The notes: generated from the letters alone by a model not told the origin. A stretch of 21,330 bases of DNA from Oscillospiraceae bacterium (GCA_020025345.1 JAHHSH010000029.1:1-21330), one strand, 5' to 3'. Shown: positions 6,859-14,125, counted from the stretch's first letter. Made by a program: numbers and translations.

Positions 6859-7527
6859 ATGAAAAAAAGATTTACGGCAATCATTGCAACTGCGGCAATT
6901 CTTATTTTGCTTCTGGCGGGATGCGCTGACAGCAAACCCCAGAACAACAATCCCTCCGATTCGAACAAGGTAGACATTGCTGCTGCTAAGGATGCAACGT
7001 CTGTTATTCTGGTAAAGAGCAATAAGAGCACGGCTGACCTCACCTTTATGGTCAACGAGGGTGGATTTTGGAAAGAAGTCCTTTCTACTGATAAAGCATG
7101 GGTCGGCAAGAACGGTGTAACCAATCATAAGCAGGAAGGTGACGGCTGCACTCCTATTGGTGTCTATACGCTGAGCCAGCCCTTCGGCTGTGAGGATGCT
7201 CCTGAAGGTGTCAAGGATTATACCAAACTCACCGAGGATGAGTACTGGGTCGATGATGGTGAGAGCAAGTACTACAACACCATGGTTCGCAAGAGCGAGG
7301 CTGATGAGGAATGGAAGAGCGCCGAGCATCTGGTAGAGGAGACGGTGGCTTACGCCTATGCCTGCAACATTGACTATAATACGCAGTGTGTGCCCGGCAA
7401 CGGCTCTGCTATTTTCCTGCACTGCTCTACCGGTCGTCCCACTGCTGGTTGTGTTTCCGTGCCTCAGGACGTGATGATCCAGCTTTTGCAGCTCATCAAT
7501 GAAGATACAGTCATCGTCATTATGTAA
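6859..7527 (+). CDS. Lipoprotein with L,D-transpeptidase (YkuD-like) catalytic domain
   Basis: 222 residues. An N-terminal MKKR, a hydrophobic run and the lipobox LLAGC predict export and lipid anchoring outside the membrane. A low-complexity Asn/Ser linker follows, then a domain with GDGCTPIGVYTL and, near the C-terminus, FLHCSTGRPTAGCVSVP. The His and Cys of that string fit the His...GC catalytic pair of the YkuD-like family, in the 'FLH...PTAGCV' variant rather than the SHGC form. YkuD enzymes crosslink or attach at the meso-diaminopimelate residue of wall peptides; this variant group is poorly characterised. I chose ATG 6859 because AAGGA lies 9 bases upstream; ATG 6841 and 6853 are in-frame alternatives. 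Middle gene of the sigma-54 operon, flanked by the inverted repeat copies A and B. Confidence 0.85.
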   Translation: MKKRFTAIIATAAILILLLAGCADSKPQNNNPSDSNKVDIAAAKDATSVILVKSNKSTADLTFMVNEGGFWKEVLSTDKAWVGKNGVTNHKQEGDGCTPIGVYTLSQPFGCEDAPEGVKDYTKLTEDEYWVDDGESKYYNTMVRKSEADEEWKSAEHLVEETVAYAYACNIDYNTQCVPGNGSAIFLHCSTGRPTAGCVSVPQDVMIQLLQLINEDTVIVIM

Positions 7528-7557
7528 GGAACGGCGATAGCTATTTGTTTTATGATT

Positions 7558-7577
7558 GTTTGATTTCAAAATCAAAC
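7558..7577. other. 20-bp near-perfect palindrome after the lipoprotein gene
   Basis: GTTTGATTT (7558-7566) and AAATCAAAC (7569-7577) are exact complements separated by CA. No T run follows. It could be an operator for an unseen regulator or a weak mRNA hairpin. Confidence 0.4.
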
Positions 7578-7618
7578 CGGACACTATATGGAGCAGCAAC
7601 GGGAACGATGTCTTACGT

Positions 7619-7688
7619 CTTCCGACCGTGTCCGTCTGGATATTTTTTGAAAACAGCATAACGCTCGTACATGTGATTTACTTCCCTC
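7619..7688 (-). repeat. Diverged intergenic inverted repeat, copy B
   Basis: Partner of copy A (6679-6740), in the opposite orientation on the other side of the lipoprotein gene. It ends 120 bases before the lysA start, nearly the same distance as copy A from its downstream gene. No convincing ORF or RNA fold explains the conservation. Confidence 0.75.
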
Positions 7689-7808
7689 AGAAATTTGGAT
7701 TCGATACAGGGGGGATGGCTGCAGAACGCTTTGTGCCTCTGTGACCATTCCCGGTATCGGAGTAACGAAGGAACAGTGCCATATACAACCGCGAAAGAAG
7801 GTATACAT

Positions 7809-9110
7809 ATGATTTGTGACAACATCACGATTGGTAAAAACGGACATTTGTATTTTGCCGGTCAGGATACGGTGGAGCTTGCCAAACAGTACGGTACCCC
7901 GCTGTACCTGATGGATGAAGATAAAATTCGAGAGAACTGCCGCGTTTATACGCAGGCATTCAAAGAGCATTTCGGTGATAAGGCTCGCCCTCTGTACGCC
8001 AGCAAGGCCAACTCTTTCAAGCGCATATATGAGATCATGCGGGAAGAGGATATGGGTATTGACGTGGTGTCCTCCGGTGAGATCTACACCGCGCTGCAGG
8101 CCGGCTATGATCTGAGCCGCGCCTACTTCCACAGCAATAATAAGACCGACGAGGATATCGCATACGGTATGGACAATCATATCGGCTACTTCGTGGCCGA
8201 TAACGTGGAGGAGATCAAGGCCATCGAGGCTGAGGCCGGCCGCCGCGGTATTCGCCAGAAGGTGCTGCTGCGTCTGACTCCCGGTATTGATCCCCACACC
8301 TATGAGGCGGTTGCTACCGGTAAGGTGGACTCCAAGTTCGGCTCTGCTATCGAGACGGGCCAGGCCGAGGAGATCACGGTCTTTACGCTGGCGCAGCCCC
8401 ATGTGGAGCTGATGGGTTTCCACTGCCATGTGGGTTCCCAGGTCTTTGGCGAGGACATCTTTGAGCGTGCCGCCGTGGTCATGCTGGAGTTCATCGCCGA
8501 TATGAAGAAAAAGCACGGTTATATGGCACCCCAGCTGGATCTGGGCGGCGGCTATGGCGTGCGCTATGTAGAGTCCGATCCCTATCTGGATGTCCATACC
8601 AAGGTGGGTCAGGTGGCTGCTGCCATCAAGGAGACCTGTGCACGTCTAAATATCGAGATGCCGGAGATCCACATGGAGCCGGGCCGCAGCATCGTCGGTG
8701 CTGCCGGCATGACGCTCTACACCTGCGGTACGGTGAAGAATATCCCCGGCTATAAGAGCTATGTATCCATAGACGGCGGCATGCCCGATAACCCCCGGTA
8801 TGCCCTTTATAAGTCCAGCTATACCTGCCTTGCTGCCAACAAGATGAACGAGGAAGCCGACTTCACCTGTTCCGTGGTGGGTCGCTGCTGCGAGAGCGGC
8901 GACATCATTCAGGAGGGCGTGCAGATGCCCCATAGCATCGGCCGCGGCGATATTGTGGCGGTATGCACCACCGGCGCCTATAACTACTCCATGGCCTCCA
9001 ACTATAACCGTCTGCCCCGCGCTCCCATTGTTATGCTGCGCGGCGGTACGGAGAGCTATGTGGCCGTGCGCCGCGAGAGCTTTGCAGATCTCTGCAAGAA
9101 CGACCTGTAA
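7809..9110 (+). CDS. lysA: Diaminopimelate decarboxylase (fold-III PLP enzyme)
   Basis: 433 residues, full length. Landmarks of LysA: the PLP lysine Lys66 in YASKANSF, FHCHVGSQ, the phosphate-binding LGGGYGVRY, EPGRSIVGAAG, the partner-subunit Cys361 in RCCESGD, and TGAYNYSMASNYN. The enzyme removes CO2 from the D-centre of meso-diaminopimelate to give L-lysine. The start at ATG 7809 follows GAAAGAAGG and matches the family N-terminus; the frame is open further upstream but that part is not LysA-like. With the epimerase at the head of the operon it could turn imported or recycled diaminopimelate into lysine. Related fold-III enzymes act on D-lysine or D-ornithine, so specificity is likely but not proved. 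Confidence 0.93.
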   Translation: MICDNITIGKNGHLYFAGQDTVELAKQYGTPLYLMDEDKIRENCRVYTQAFKEHFGDKARPLYASKANSFKRIYEIMREEDMGIDVVSSGEIYTALQAGYDLSRAYFHSNNKTDEDIAYGMDNHIGYFVADNVEEIKAIEAEAGRRGIRQKVLLRLTPGIDPHTYEAVATGKVDSKFGSAIETGQAEEITVFTLAQPHVELMGFHCHVGSQVFGEDIFERAAVVMLEFIADMKKKHGYMAPQLDLGGGYGVRYVESDPYLDVHTKVGQVAAAIKETCARLNIEMPEIHMEPGRSIVGAAGMTLYTCGTVKNIPGYKSYVSIDGGMPDNPRYALYKSSYTCLAANKMNEEADFTCSVVGRCCESGDIIQEGVQMPHSIGRGDIVAVCTTGAYNYSMASNYNRLPRAPIVMLRGGTESYVAVRRESFADLCKNDL

Positions 9111-9131
9111 AAATAAAAAGGAGAATGAATC

Positions 9132-10157
9132 ATGGCATTTGGTGTTGAAAAATTACATTTGGTGGATCCTACACCTATTCAGTATATGCCCACGCTGTCC
9201 AAGGAACTGGGGATTGAACTCTATCTTAAACGAGACGATCTGACCTCTTGGGGTGCTGGCGGAAACAAGCTGCGTAAGCTGGAGTATTTGGTGGCCGATG
9301 CGCTGCAGCAGGGTGCTACCATGCTGGTAACGGTGGGCGGTGCACAGACCAACCACGGTCGGCTGACCGCGGCGGTGGCAGCCAAGTACGGTTTGAAGTG
9401 TGCCATCATTGCCATTGACGACTATCCCGGCGAGGTGTCCGCCAATATCCTGCTGGATCGTATTATGGGCTGTGATGTGATTTTGAAGGCGGATGACGGA
9501 CGGGACGAAAATGAGCAGTTCGATGAGCTGTGCCCCAAGATCATTGCACAGTACGAGGAAAAGGGCGAGAAGGTATACTTCATCCCCATGGGCGGCAGTA
9601 ATGCACTGGGTGCACTGGGCTACTACGACTGCGCCGTGGAACTGACGGCACAGGCCAAGGAAATGGGGCTGGAGGATGCTCGCGTAATTGACTCCGTGGG
9701 TTCCATCGGCACCTATATGGGCCTTTACTGCGGATTGCGCAATGAGGATTCCCCTCTGCGCCTGACCGGCATCGCCATTTCTCCCTTTGGCGAGTATAAA
9801 GAACATCGCATCGTGGAGTATTTTAACGAGATGAAGGAGACCTACGGCCTCAAGTGTGATGCTGTCCGTGCGGACTTCGACATTGAAAAGGACTATACCC
9901 GCGGCGGTTATAACAATCTGAGCAAGGAAGTCCGGGAGGCCATCTGCCTCATGGCTCGGAAGGAAGCGGTCATGCTGGACCCCTGCTATACCGGTAAGGG
10001 CTTTGCCGGATTGCTGGAGATGGTGAAAGAGGGCAAGATCGCCAAGGGCGAGAAGGTCATCTTCCTCCACACCGGCGGCTTCCCCGGCCTCTATACCCGC
10101 CATCATCGGGAGGCTTTTGAAGAAGAGCTGCTCCCCGGTGTTACGATCTTGGATTGA
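9132..10157 (+). CDS. dcyD: D-cysteine desulfhydrase / ACC deaminase-family PLP enzyme
   Basis: 341 residues, normal for the family. The PLP lysine is Lys46 in AGGNKLRKLEYL; the substrate-carboxylate loop reads VGGAQTNHGRLTAA and the later motif is PMGGSNALGALGYYDCA. Family members release ammonia (and H2S) from D-cysteine to give pyruvate, or open aminocyclopropane carboxylate; others take diaminopropionate-like substrates. The loop has QTNHGR where D-cysteine desulfhydrases usually have QSNH-R, so substrate is not fixed by sequence. It starts 21 bases after lysA with AAGGAGA at the right distance, clearly cotranscribed, and ends the operon before a strong terminator. A D-amino-acid lyase next to an epimerase suggests breakdown for pyruvate and nitrogen. 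Confidence 0.85.
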   Translation: MAFGVEKLHLVDPTPIQYMPTLSKELGIELYLKRDDLTSWGAGGNKLRKLEYLVADALQQGATMLVTVGGAQTNHGRLTAAVAAKYGLKCAIIAIDDYPGEVSANILLDRIMGCDVILKADDGRDENEQFDELCPKIIAQYEEKGEKVYFIPMGGSNALGALGYYDCAVELTAQAKEMGLEDARVIDSVGSIGTYMGLYCGLRNEDSPLRLTGIAISPFGEYKEHRIVEYFNEMKETYGLKCDAVRADFDIEKDYTRGGYNNLSKEVREAICLMARKEAVMLDPCYTGKGFAGLLEMVKEGKIAKGEKVIFLHTGGFPGLYTRHHREAFEEELLPGVTILD

Positions 10158-10211
10158 GAATATTTCTCATATGGCGCGAACAAACGCTATTTACCTCCTC
10201 TCAATAAAAGA

Positions 10212-10243
10212 AAACGACGCAGTCTTGCAAGGCTGCGTCGTTT
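10212..10243. terminator. Bidirectional terminator closing the sigma-54 operon
   Basis: AAACGACGCAG (10212-10222) and its exact complement (10233-10243) around a 10-base loop. T-rich on the right for the plus strand and A-rich on the left for the convergent minus-strand lipoprotein. Confidence 0.88.
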
Positions 10244-10255
10244 CCTTTTGTGGGA

Positions 10256-10477
10256 TCACCACAGATTACTTTGGGCGTTTTCTCCGTCGGTGAGATCTCC
10301 GTCGGTGTCATGGACCCGTGCGTTATCCAGCATCTCCTCATAGCTGGCACCGAAAGAGTTGTCCACGGTGCCAAAACCGCTGTCCGGCGCGGAGCGCATA
10401 TCGTCCGACGTATCGGTGCAGCCTGCAAGGCATACGGTGAGCAGCAGAGCCAGCGCAGCAGCTGTCATTCTTTTCAT
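10256..10477 (-). CDS. Small predicted lipoprotein, unknown function
   Basis: 73 residues. It begins MKRMTAAALALLLTVCLAGC: two basic residues, a hydrophobic core and the lipobox LAGC, so it is expected to be exported and lipidated at Cys20. The mature part is about 53 residues, acidic, rich in Asp, Ser and Gly, with no domain that I recognise and no further Cys. The start at 10477 has AAGGAGAG about 7 bases upstream. It is a single gene between its own promoter and the shared terminator. Reading frame, ribosome site, promoter and signal peptide together support a real gene. Confidence 0.82.
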   Translation of the reverse strand: MKRMTAAALALLLTVCLAGCTDTSDDMRSAPDSGFGTVDNSFGASYEEMLDNARVHDTDGDLTDGENAQSNLW

Positions 10478-10570
10478 CAAAAATCTCTCCTTTCCGTGCA
10501 GAATCTGATTTTTCTCCATAGGCAGTATCTGCAGTTTAGAAGAAAAATAACTGGGGTAAGATTTGCAAAA

Positions 10571-10599
10571 ACTGTATTTTTCTGCCGATAGAGGTTCAA
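10571..10599 (-). promoter_or_regulatory. Probable promoter of the small lipoprotein
   Basis: On the minus strand, TTGAAC (10594-10599), 17-base spacer, TACAGT (10571-10576); about 94 bases before the start codon. Confidence 0.45.
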
Positions 10600-10601
10600 T
10601 A

Positions 10602-10630
10602 TTGAAATTTAAAGGTATAAGGAGTATACT
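10602..10630 (+). promoter_or_regulatory. Sigma-A promoter of udp
   Basis: TTGAAA (10602-10607), 17-base spacer, TATACT (10625-10630), each one or two mismatches from consensus. The leader would be about 27 bases. Confidence 0.7.
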
Positions 10631-10663
10631 GAGAAAATAAATGACAAAGAGAGGAAGTGTAGT

Positions 10664-11434
10664 ATGCAAAAACTGGAAAAACAGTTTCATATTCACTGCG
10701 TCGAGGGCGATGTGGGACGCTACTGCATCCTGCCCGGCGATCCGGGCCGCTGCAAGGCCATTGCCGCCCATTTTGACGATGCAAAATTTGTGGCGCAGAA
10801 TCGGGAATATGTGATTTATACCGGCACACTGCTGGGCGAAAAGGTGTCTGTTTGCTCCACCGGCATCGGCGGCCCCTCGGCGGCCATCGCTATGGAGGAG
10901 CTGCACAACGTGGGCGCTGATACTTTCATTCGTGTGGGTACCTGCGGCGGCATCGATCTGGATGTGCGCAGCGGCGACGTGGTGGTGGCTACCGGTGCTA
11001 TTCGCTTTGAGCACACCAGCTGCGAGTATGCACCCATCGAGTATCCTGCCGTGGCCGATTTTGAGGTGATGACGGCACTGGTACAGGCAGCCAAGAACCT
11101 CCATAAGCCCTATAAGACCGGCGTGGTGCAGTGCAAGGACGCTTTCTATGGCCAGCACTCTCCGGCCAAGATGCCTGTCTCCTATGAGCTGCTGCAAAAG
11201 TGGGAGGCGTGGAAGCGCCTTGGCGTAAAGGCCAGCGAGATGGAGTCCGCCGCACTTTTTGTGGTGTCCAATGCGCTGGGCTGCCGCTGCGGTTCCTGCT
11301 TCCATGTGATCTGGAATCAGGAGCGTGAGGCTGCAGGTCTCGATCAGAACATGAGTGAGGATACCAGCTCTGCTATTGAGGTGGGTATTGAGGCGCTGAA
11401 GCTCCTCATCAAGGCAGACCGGGAGAAGCAGTAA
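10664..11434 (+). CDS. udp: Uridine phosphorylase
   Basis: 256 residues, the family length. It has the NP-I nucleoside phosphorylase landmarks in order: phosphate-loop LPGDPGRC, STGIGGPSAAIAMEEL, RVGTCGG, the uracil-recognising QCKDAFYGQHSP region, and KASEMESAALF for ribose binding. The strings VSYELLQKWEAWKRLGVKASEMES are close to characterised uridine phosphorylases, favouring uridine over purine nucleosides. It splits uridine with phosphate to uracil and ribose-1-phosphate in the cytosol. Single gene with its own promoter; ribosome site GAGGAAG. Not linked to the operon upstream. Confidence 0.93.
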   Translation: MQKLEKQFHIHCVEGDVGRYCILPGDPGRCKAIAAHFDDAKFVAQNREYVIYTGTLLGEKVSVCSTGIGGPSAAIAMEELHNVGADTFIRVGTCGGIDLDVRSGDVVVATGAIRFEHTSCEYAPIEYPAVADFEVMTALVQAAKNLHKPYKTGVVQCKDAFYGQHSPAKMPVSYELLQKWEAWKRLGVKASEMESAALFVVSNALGCRCGSCFHVIWNQEREAAGLDQNMSEDTSSAIEVGIEALKLLIKADREKQ

Positions 11435-11452
11435 TCGATAATAAAGCACATC

Positions 11453-11509
11453 TGCTCCATCCGAGAGCACGTTAGTTGCTGAAACCGGGATAGAGGACAG
11501 CAGCTGACG
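11453..11509 (+). other. Two adjacent RNA hairpins downstream of udp
   Basis: TGCTC (11453-11457) pairs with GAGCA (11465-11469); directly next to it CGTTAGTTGCTG (11470-11481) pairs with CAGCAGCTGACG (11498-11509), 12 pairs of which two are G-U on the plus-strand RNA. The G-U pairs suggest that the plus strand is the functional RNA. It sits between udp and its terminator, so it may be a structured 3' UTR or a small RNA. Confidence 0.4.
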
Positions 11510-11546
11510 GGAGAATTCTGATTTCTTGAATAGTAACACAGCAATA

Positions 11547-11582
11547 AAAATGGAGTGTATCCAAGGATACACTCCATTTTTT
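11547..11582. terminator. Bidirectional terminator between udp and the XRE regulator
   Basis: AAAATGGAGTGTATCC (11547-11562) and its exact complement (11565-11580), two-base AA centre, followed by further Ts. Serves both convergent genes. Confidence 0.93.
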
Positions 11583-11655
11583 GTTTTCTGTATGTTCCAT
11601 ATCTGGCATCCCCCGGGGGCTTTTTCCTATGTTGTGTGGAAAACCTGTTGGCCTG

Positions 11656-12390
11656 TCAGCTGTTATTATCCACAATCAGCATATTTAGTTTTTTCCAGCG
11701 GCGCAGCTCCTTGGCGCTGATTTGCAGCTGCTGGCGAAGCATCTGGTGATCTGTGCAGGGCGCCAGTGTCACAATGCACTTGAAGGCACAGGGCATCAAG
11801 TCGGCGTTGGATATGCCGCACAGCAATCCTTCTGTGTAGTTTCGCAGCTCCATCGGATTGAAAATATAGAGAAGATCCTGTTCCAGCTTGTTGTGCCGAT
11901 TACTGAAGGAAAAGCGAATGAGCATATCACTGTAGAGGACGGTTCCGGTGTACTGTGTCTCGCTGCTGCGCCCGGTGGGGGTCGTGGCATGGATGGACAT
12001 ACTGGTTTCGTAAGTGCCGTCTGCGGAGGAACGGCTTTTGTGGATGTGGATGATGGCCTCCTTCAATCGGTCATACCGTCCGTCGTAGTAGTAGAAATAC
12101 AAATGATCTGCGCGGAAAAAGGGACTCTCCCCCTCGTAAACAGGCGTTTCGGCTACCGTATGGCCCAGGTCCTGCACCGGCTGATAATCGGTGAGCTGGC
12201 TAAAGTCCACGTCTAACGCAGAGGCAATTTCCCACAGGGTGGACACATCCAAGGTGATCTCACCGGTTTCATATTTACTCACCGTAGCGCGGCTTTTGTG
12301 GATCACATCGGCCAGCTGCTGGATGGTCATTTTCTTCATCTTTCGATAGTTTCGGATTTTGGCTCCAATATAGTGATTGATATTTTCCAT
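11656..12390 (-). CDS. XRE-family transcriptional regulator
   Basis: 244 residues. The N-terminal ~60 residues are a Cro/CI-type helix-turn-helix (IGAKIRNYRKMKKMTIQQLA, then SRATVSKYETGE). The remaining ~170 residues form a second domain that I do not recognise, with an aromatic stretch LYFYYYDGRYD and a Cys-containing C-terminal part; it may bind a ligand. The start at 12390 has AGGAG 7 bases upstream. It is transcribed away from the sodium symporter, with a 27-bp perfect operator-like dyad between them that overlaps this gene's own -35, so it probably controls both itself and the transporter. Confidence 0.9.
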   Translation of the reverse strand: MENINHYIGAKIRNYRKMKKMTIQQLADVIHKSRATVSKYETGEITLDVSTLWEIASALDVDFSQLTDYQPVQDLGHTVAETPVYEGESPFFRADHLYFYYYDGRYDRLKEAIIHIHKSRSSADGTYETSMSIHATTPTGRSSETQYTGTVLYSDMLIRFSFSNRHNKLEQDLLYIFNPMELRNYTEGLLCGISNADLMPCAFKCIVTLAPCTDHQMLRQQLQISAKELRRWKKLNMLIVDNNS

Positions 12391-12476
12391 GGCATGGCTC
12401 CTGAAGTTTCATATGAATATACATTTATGTGATACACGGGCAATTCGGCTTGCCACGCATCCTTGGTTTCTTATAT

Positions 12477-12506
12477 ATTCTAGCATAAAGAAAGTTTGGT
12501 TGTCAA
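12477..12506 (-). promoter_or_regulatory. Promoter of the XRE regulator
   Basis: On the minus strand, perfect TTGACA (12501-12506), 18-base spacer, TAGAAT (12477-12482). The -35 overlaps the edge of the dyad at 12504-12530, the arrangement expected for autoregulation. Confidence 0.7.
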
Positions 12507-12530
12507 AACGTTCGTGAGATGAACGTTTTG
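12504..12530. promoter_or_regulatory. Operator-like dyad between XRE regulator and sodium symporter
   Basis: CAAAACGTTC (12504-12513), 7 bases, then the exact complement GAACGTTTTG (12521-12530). It overlaps the regulator's -35 and ends 5 bases before the symporter's -35, so one bound dimer could affect both promoters. Binding by the XRE protein is inferred from position. Confidence 0.75.
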
Positions 12531-12535
12531 GAAAT

Positions 12536-12564
12536 TTGATTTTTGGCCTTTCCTCGCGTATAGT
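12536..12564 (+). promoter_or_regulatory. Promoter of the sodium symporter
   Basis: TTGATT (12536-12541), 17-base spacer, TATAGT (12559-12564); the start codon is 35 bases downstream. Confidence 0.72.
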
Positions 12565-12598
12565 GTGGGACATCAGCAAAAAAAGGAAGGTCGAAATC

Positions 12599-14011
12599 AT
12601 GGAAAATAAGAATAAATCGAGTTTTACAAGTTCCATCGGATTTATCTTGACTGCCGCGGGCAGCGCTGTTGGTGTGGGAAACATTTGGCGCTTTCCCTAT
12701 CTGGCAGCGAAGGACGGAGGAGGCCTGTTTTTGCTGGTTTATCTGGGGCTGGTGCTGACATTCGGATTCACGCTGCTGACTACCGATATTGCCATCGGTC
12801 GGCGCACCGGTCGGAATGCATGGCATGCGTTTGAATCGATCCGTCCCAAGTGGGGATTTCTCGGTAAGCTGACATTTTTGGTCCCCGCCATCATTATGAC
12901 CTACTATGCAGTCATCGGCGGCTGGGTTTTGAAGTATGCTACCGTCTATGTGTGCGGACAGCGTGCACAGGCCGCGCAGGACGGCTATTTTTTGGACTTT
13001 ATTACCAGTCCGGTTTCGCCGATCGTGTTCCTGTTGATATTCCTGGCCATCACCGCCTTTGTGGTCTATTCCGGCGTGGAGAAGGGCATTGAGAAATTCT
13101 CGAAAGTAGTTATGCCGATCCTCCTTTTGATGATCGTAGGTACGGCAATCTACTCTTTGACCCTCAGTCATACAGATGCCAACGGTGTTACCCGTACCGG
13201 TCTGCAGGGTTTGGCTGTCTATCTGATTCCCGACTTTACCGGGCTCACGTTCTCCAAGTTCTTGAACATCCTCCTCGATGCCATGGGACAGCTTTTCTTC
13301 TCTCTTAGTGTGTCCATGGGCATCATGATTACCTACGGCTCCTATGTGAAAAAGGACGTCAATCTGGAAAAGTCCATCGCACAGGTGGAATTCTTTGATA
13401 CCGGTGTGGCGTTCCTCGCCGGTATGATGATCATTCCCGCCATCTTTGTTTTCGCCGGCACAGAGGGCATGGCCGCCGGTCCCTCCCTCATGTTCCAGTC
13501 TCTTCCCAAGGTGTTTGAGTCCATGGGTGCAGCAGGTACACTGGTTGGCGCTGCCTTCTTTGTGATGGTGCTCTTTGCGGCACTGACCTCTTGCCTTTCC
13601 ATTTTGGAGACGCTGGTATCTACCTGCATGAATATCTTCCACAGCAGTCGTAAAAAGGTGAGTCTGGTCATTAGTGTGATTTCCGCCGTGGCGGCTGTGA
13701 TCGTTTGCCTTGGCTACAATGTATTTTACTTCGAGTACACGCTCCCCAACGGTCAGACCGCACAGATTCTGGACGTATTGGACTATGTCAGCAACAACTT
13801 CCTCATGCCTTTGATCGCCTTCTTGACCGCTGTTTTTGTGGGCTGGGTCATCAAGCCCCAGTGGGTCACGGAGGAGATGGAGGTGCAGGGTGCCACGTTT
13901 GGCAAGAAGCATTTCTATGCCGTGATGGTGCGCTGGGTGGTTCCGGTGATCATGGCGATCCTGTTCCTCCAGTCCACCGGATTGCTGGCAAAGGTAGCTA
14001 CCCTCTTTTAA
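12599..14011 (+). CDS. Sodium-dependent transporter, neurotransmitter:sodium symporter (NSS) family
   Basis: 470 residues, hydrophobic with about 11-12 membrane segments, as in bacterial NSS (LeuT-fold) carriers. The TM1 signature AAGSAVGVGNIWRFPYLAAKDGGG carries the unwound sodium- and substrate-binding stretch. Later landmarks are the TM6 region FFSLSVSMGIMITYGSYV and the TM8 region FAALTSCLSILET. It moves an amino acid inward with sodium; tryptophan, tyrosine or branched amino acids are typical of bacterial members, but the substrate cannot be read here. AAGGAAGG is 9-10 bases before ATG 12599. Divergent from its likely regulator and ended by its own terminator. Confidence 0.93.
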   Translation: MENKNKSSFTSSIGFILTAAGSAVGVGNIWRFPYLAAKDGGGLFLLVYLGLVLTFGFTLLTTDIAIGRRTGRNAWHAFESIRPKWGFLGKLTFLVPAIIMTYYAVIGGWVLKYATVYVCGQRAQAAQDGYFLDFITSPVSPIVFLLIFLAITAFVVYSGVEKGIEKFSKVVMPILLLMIVGTAIYSLTLSHTDANGVTRTGLQGLAVYLIPDFTGLTFSKFLNILLDAMGQLFFSLSVSMGIMITYGSYVKKDVNLEKSIAQVEFFDTGVAFLAGMMIIPAIFVFAGTEGMAAGPSLMFQSLPKVFESMGAAGTLVGAAFFVMVLFAALTSCLSILETLVSTCMNIFHSSRKKVSLVISVISAVAAVIVCLGYNVFYFEYTLPNGQTAQILDVLDYVSNNFLMPLIAFLTAVFVGWVIKPQWVTEEMEVQGATFGKKHFYAVMVRWVVPVIMAILFLQSTGLLAKVATLF

Positions 14012-14048
14012 TCCATGAGTGCAGTTATATAAAGGAATTGAATGTTGA

Positions 14049-14087
14049 AAAACGCCCGGTCCGAGGGTATATCGGACCGGGCGTTTT
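14049..14087. terminator. Bidirectional terminator after the sodium symporter
   Basis: AAAACGCCCGGTCCGA (14049-14064) and its exact complement (14072-14087) around a 7-base loop, with T run on the plus and A run on the minus side. Can also end the minus-strand carbonic-anhydrase-like operon. Confidence 0.92.
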
Positions 14088-14088
14088 C

Positions 14089-14125
14089 ATATGCAGCTGT
14101 GGTGAAAAGACTCCGCGCTGCATAT
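14089..14125. other. Second inverted repeat beside the terminator
   Basis: ATATGCAGC (14089-14097) and GCTGCATAT (14117-14125) are exact complements 19 bases apart. It follows the minus-strand carbonic-anhydrase-like gene and may form a 3' hairpin before the terminator. Confidence 0.4.

Noticed and set aside
10553..10566. GG-N10-GC with a good -12 (TTTGCA) upstream of udp, resembling a second sigma-54 promoter
   Set aside because: The -24 box (TGGGGT) is poor, no activator-type dyad is nearby, and a good sigma-A promoter with 17-base spacing lies between it and udp.
11450..11585. T-box riboswitch after udp
   Set aside because: No conserved T-box (GGGUGGUACCGCG-like) sequence or antiterminator, and no plus-strand gene follows the terminator.
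12504..12530. Same site as the GTTC-N8-GAAC dyads of the sigma-54 block, or a LexA box
   Set aside because: The spacer is 7 not 8 and the flanks differ (CAAAAC), while a Firmicute LexA box has the CGAAC...GTTCG order, opposite to this dyad.
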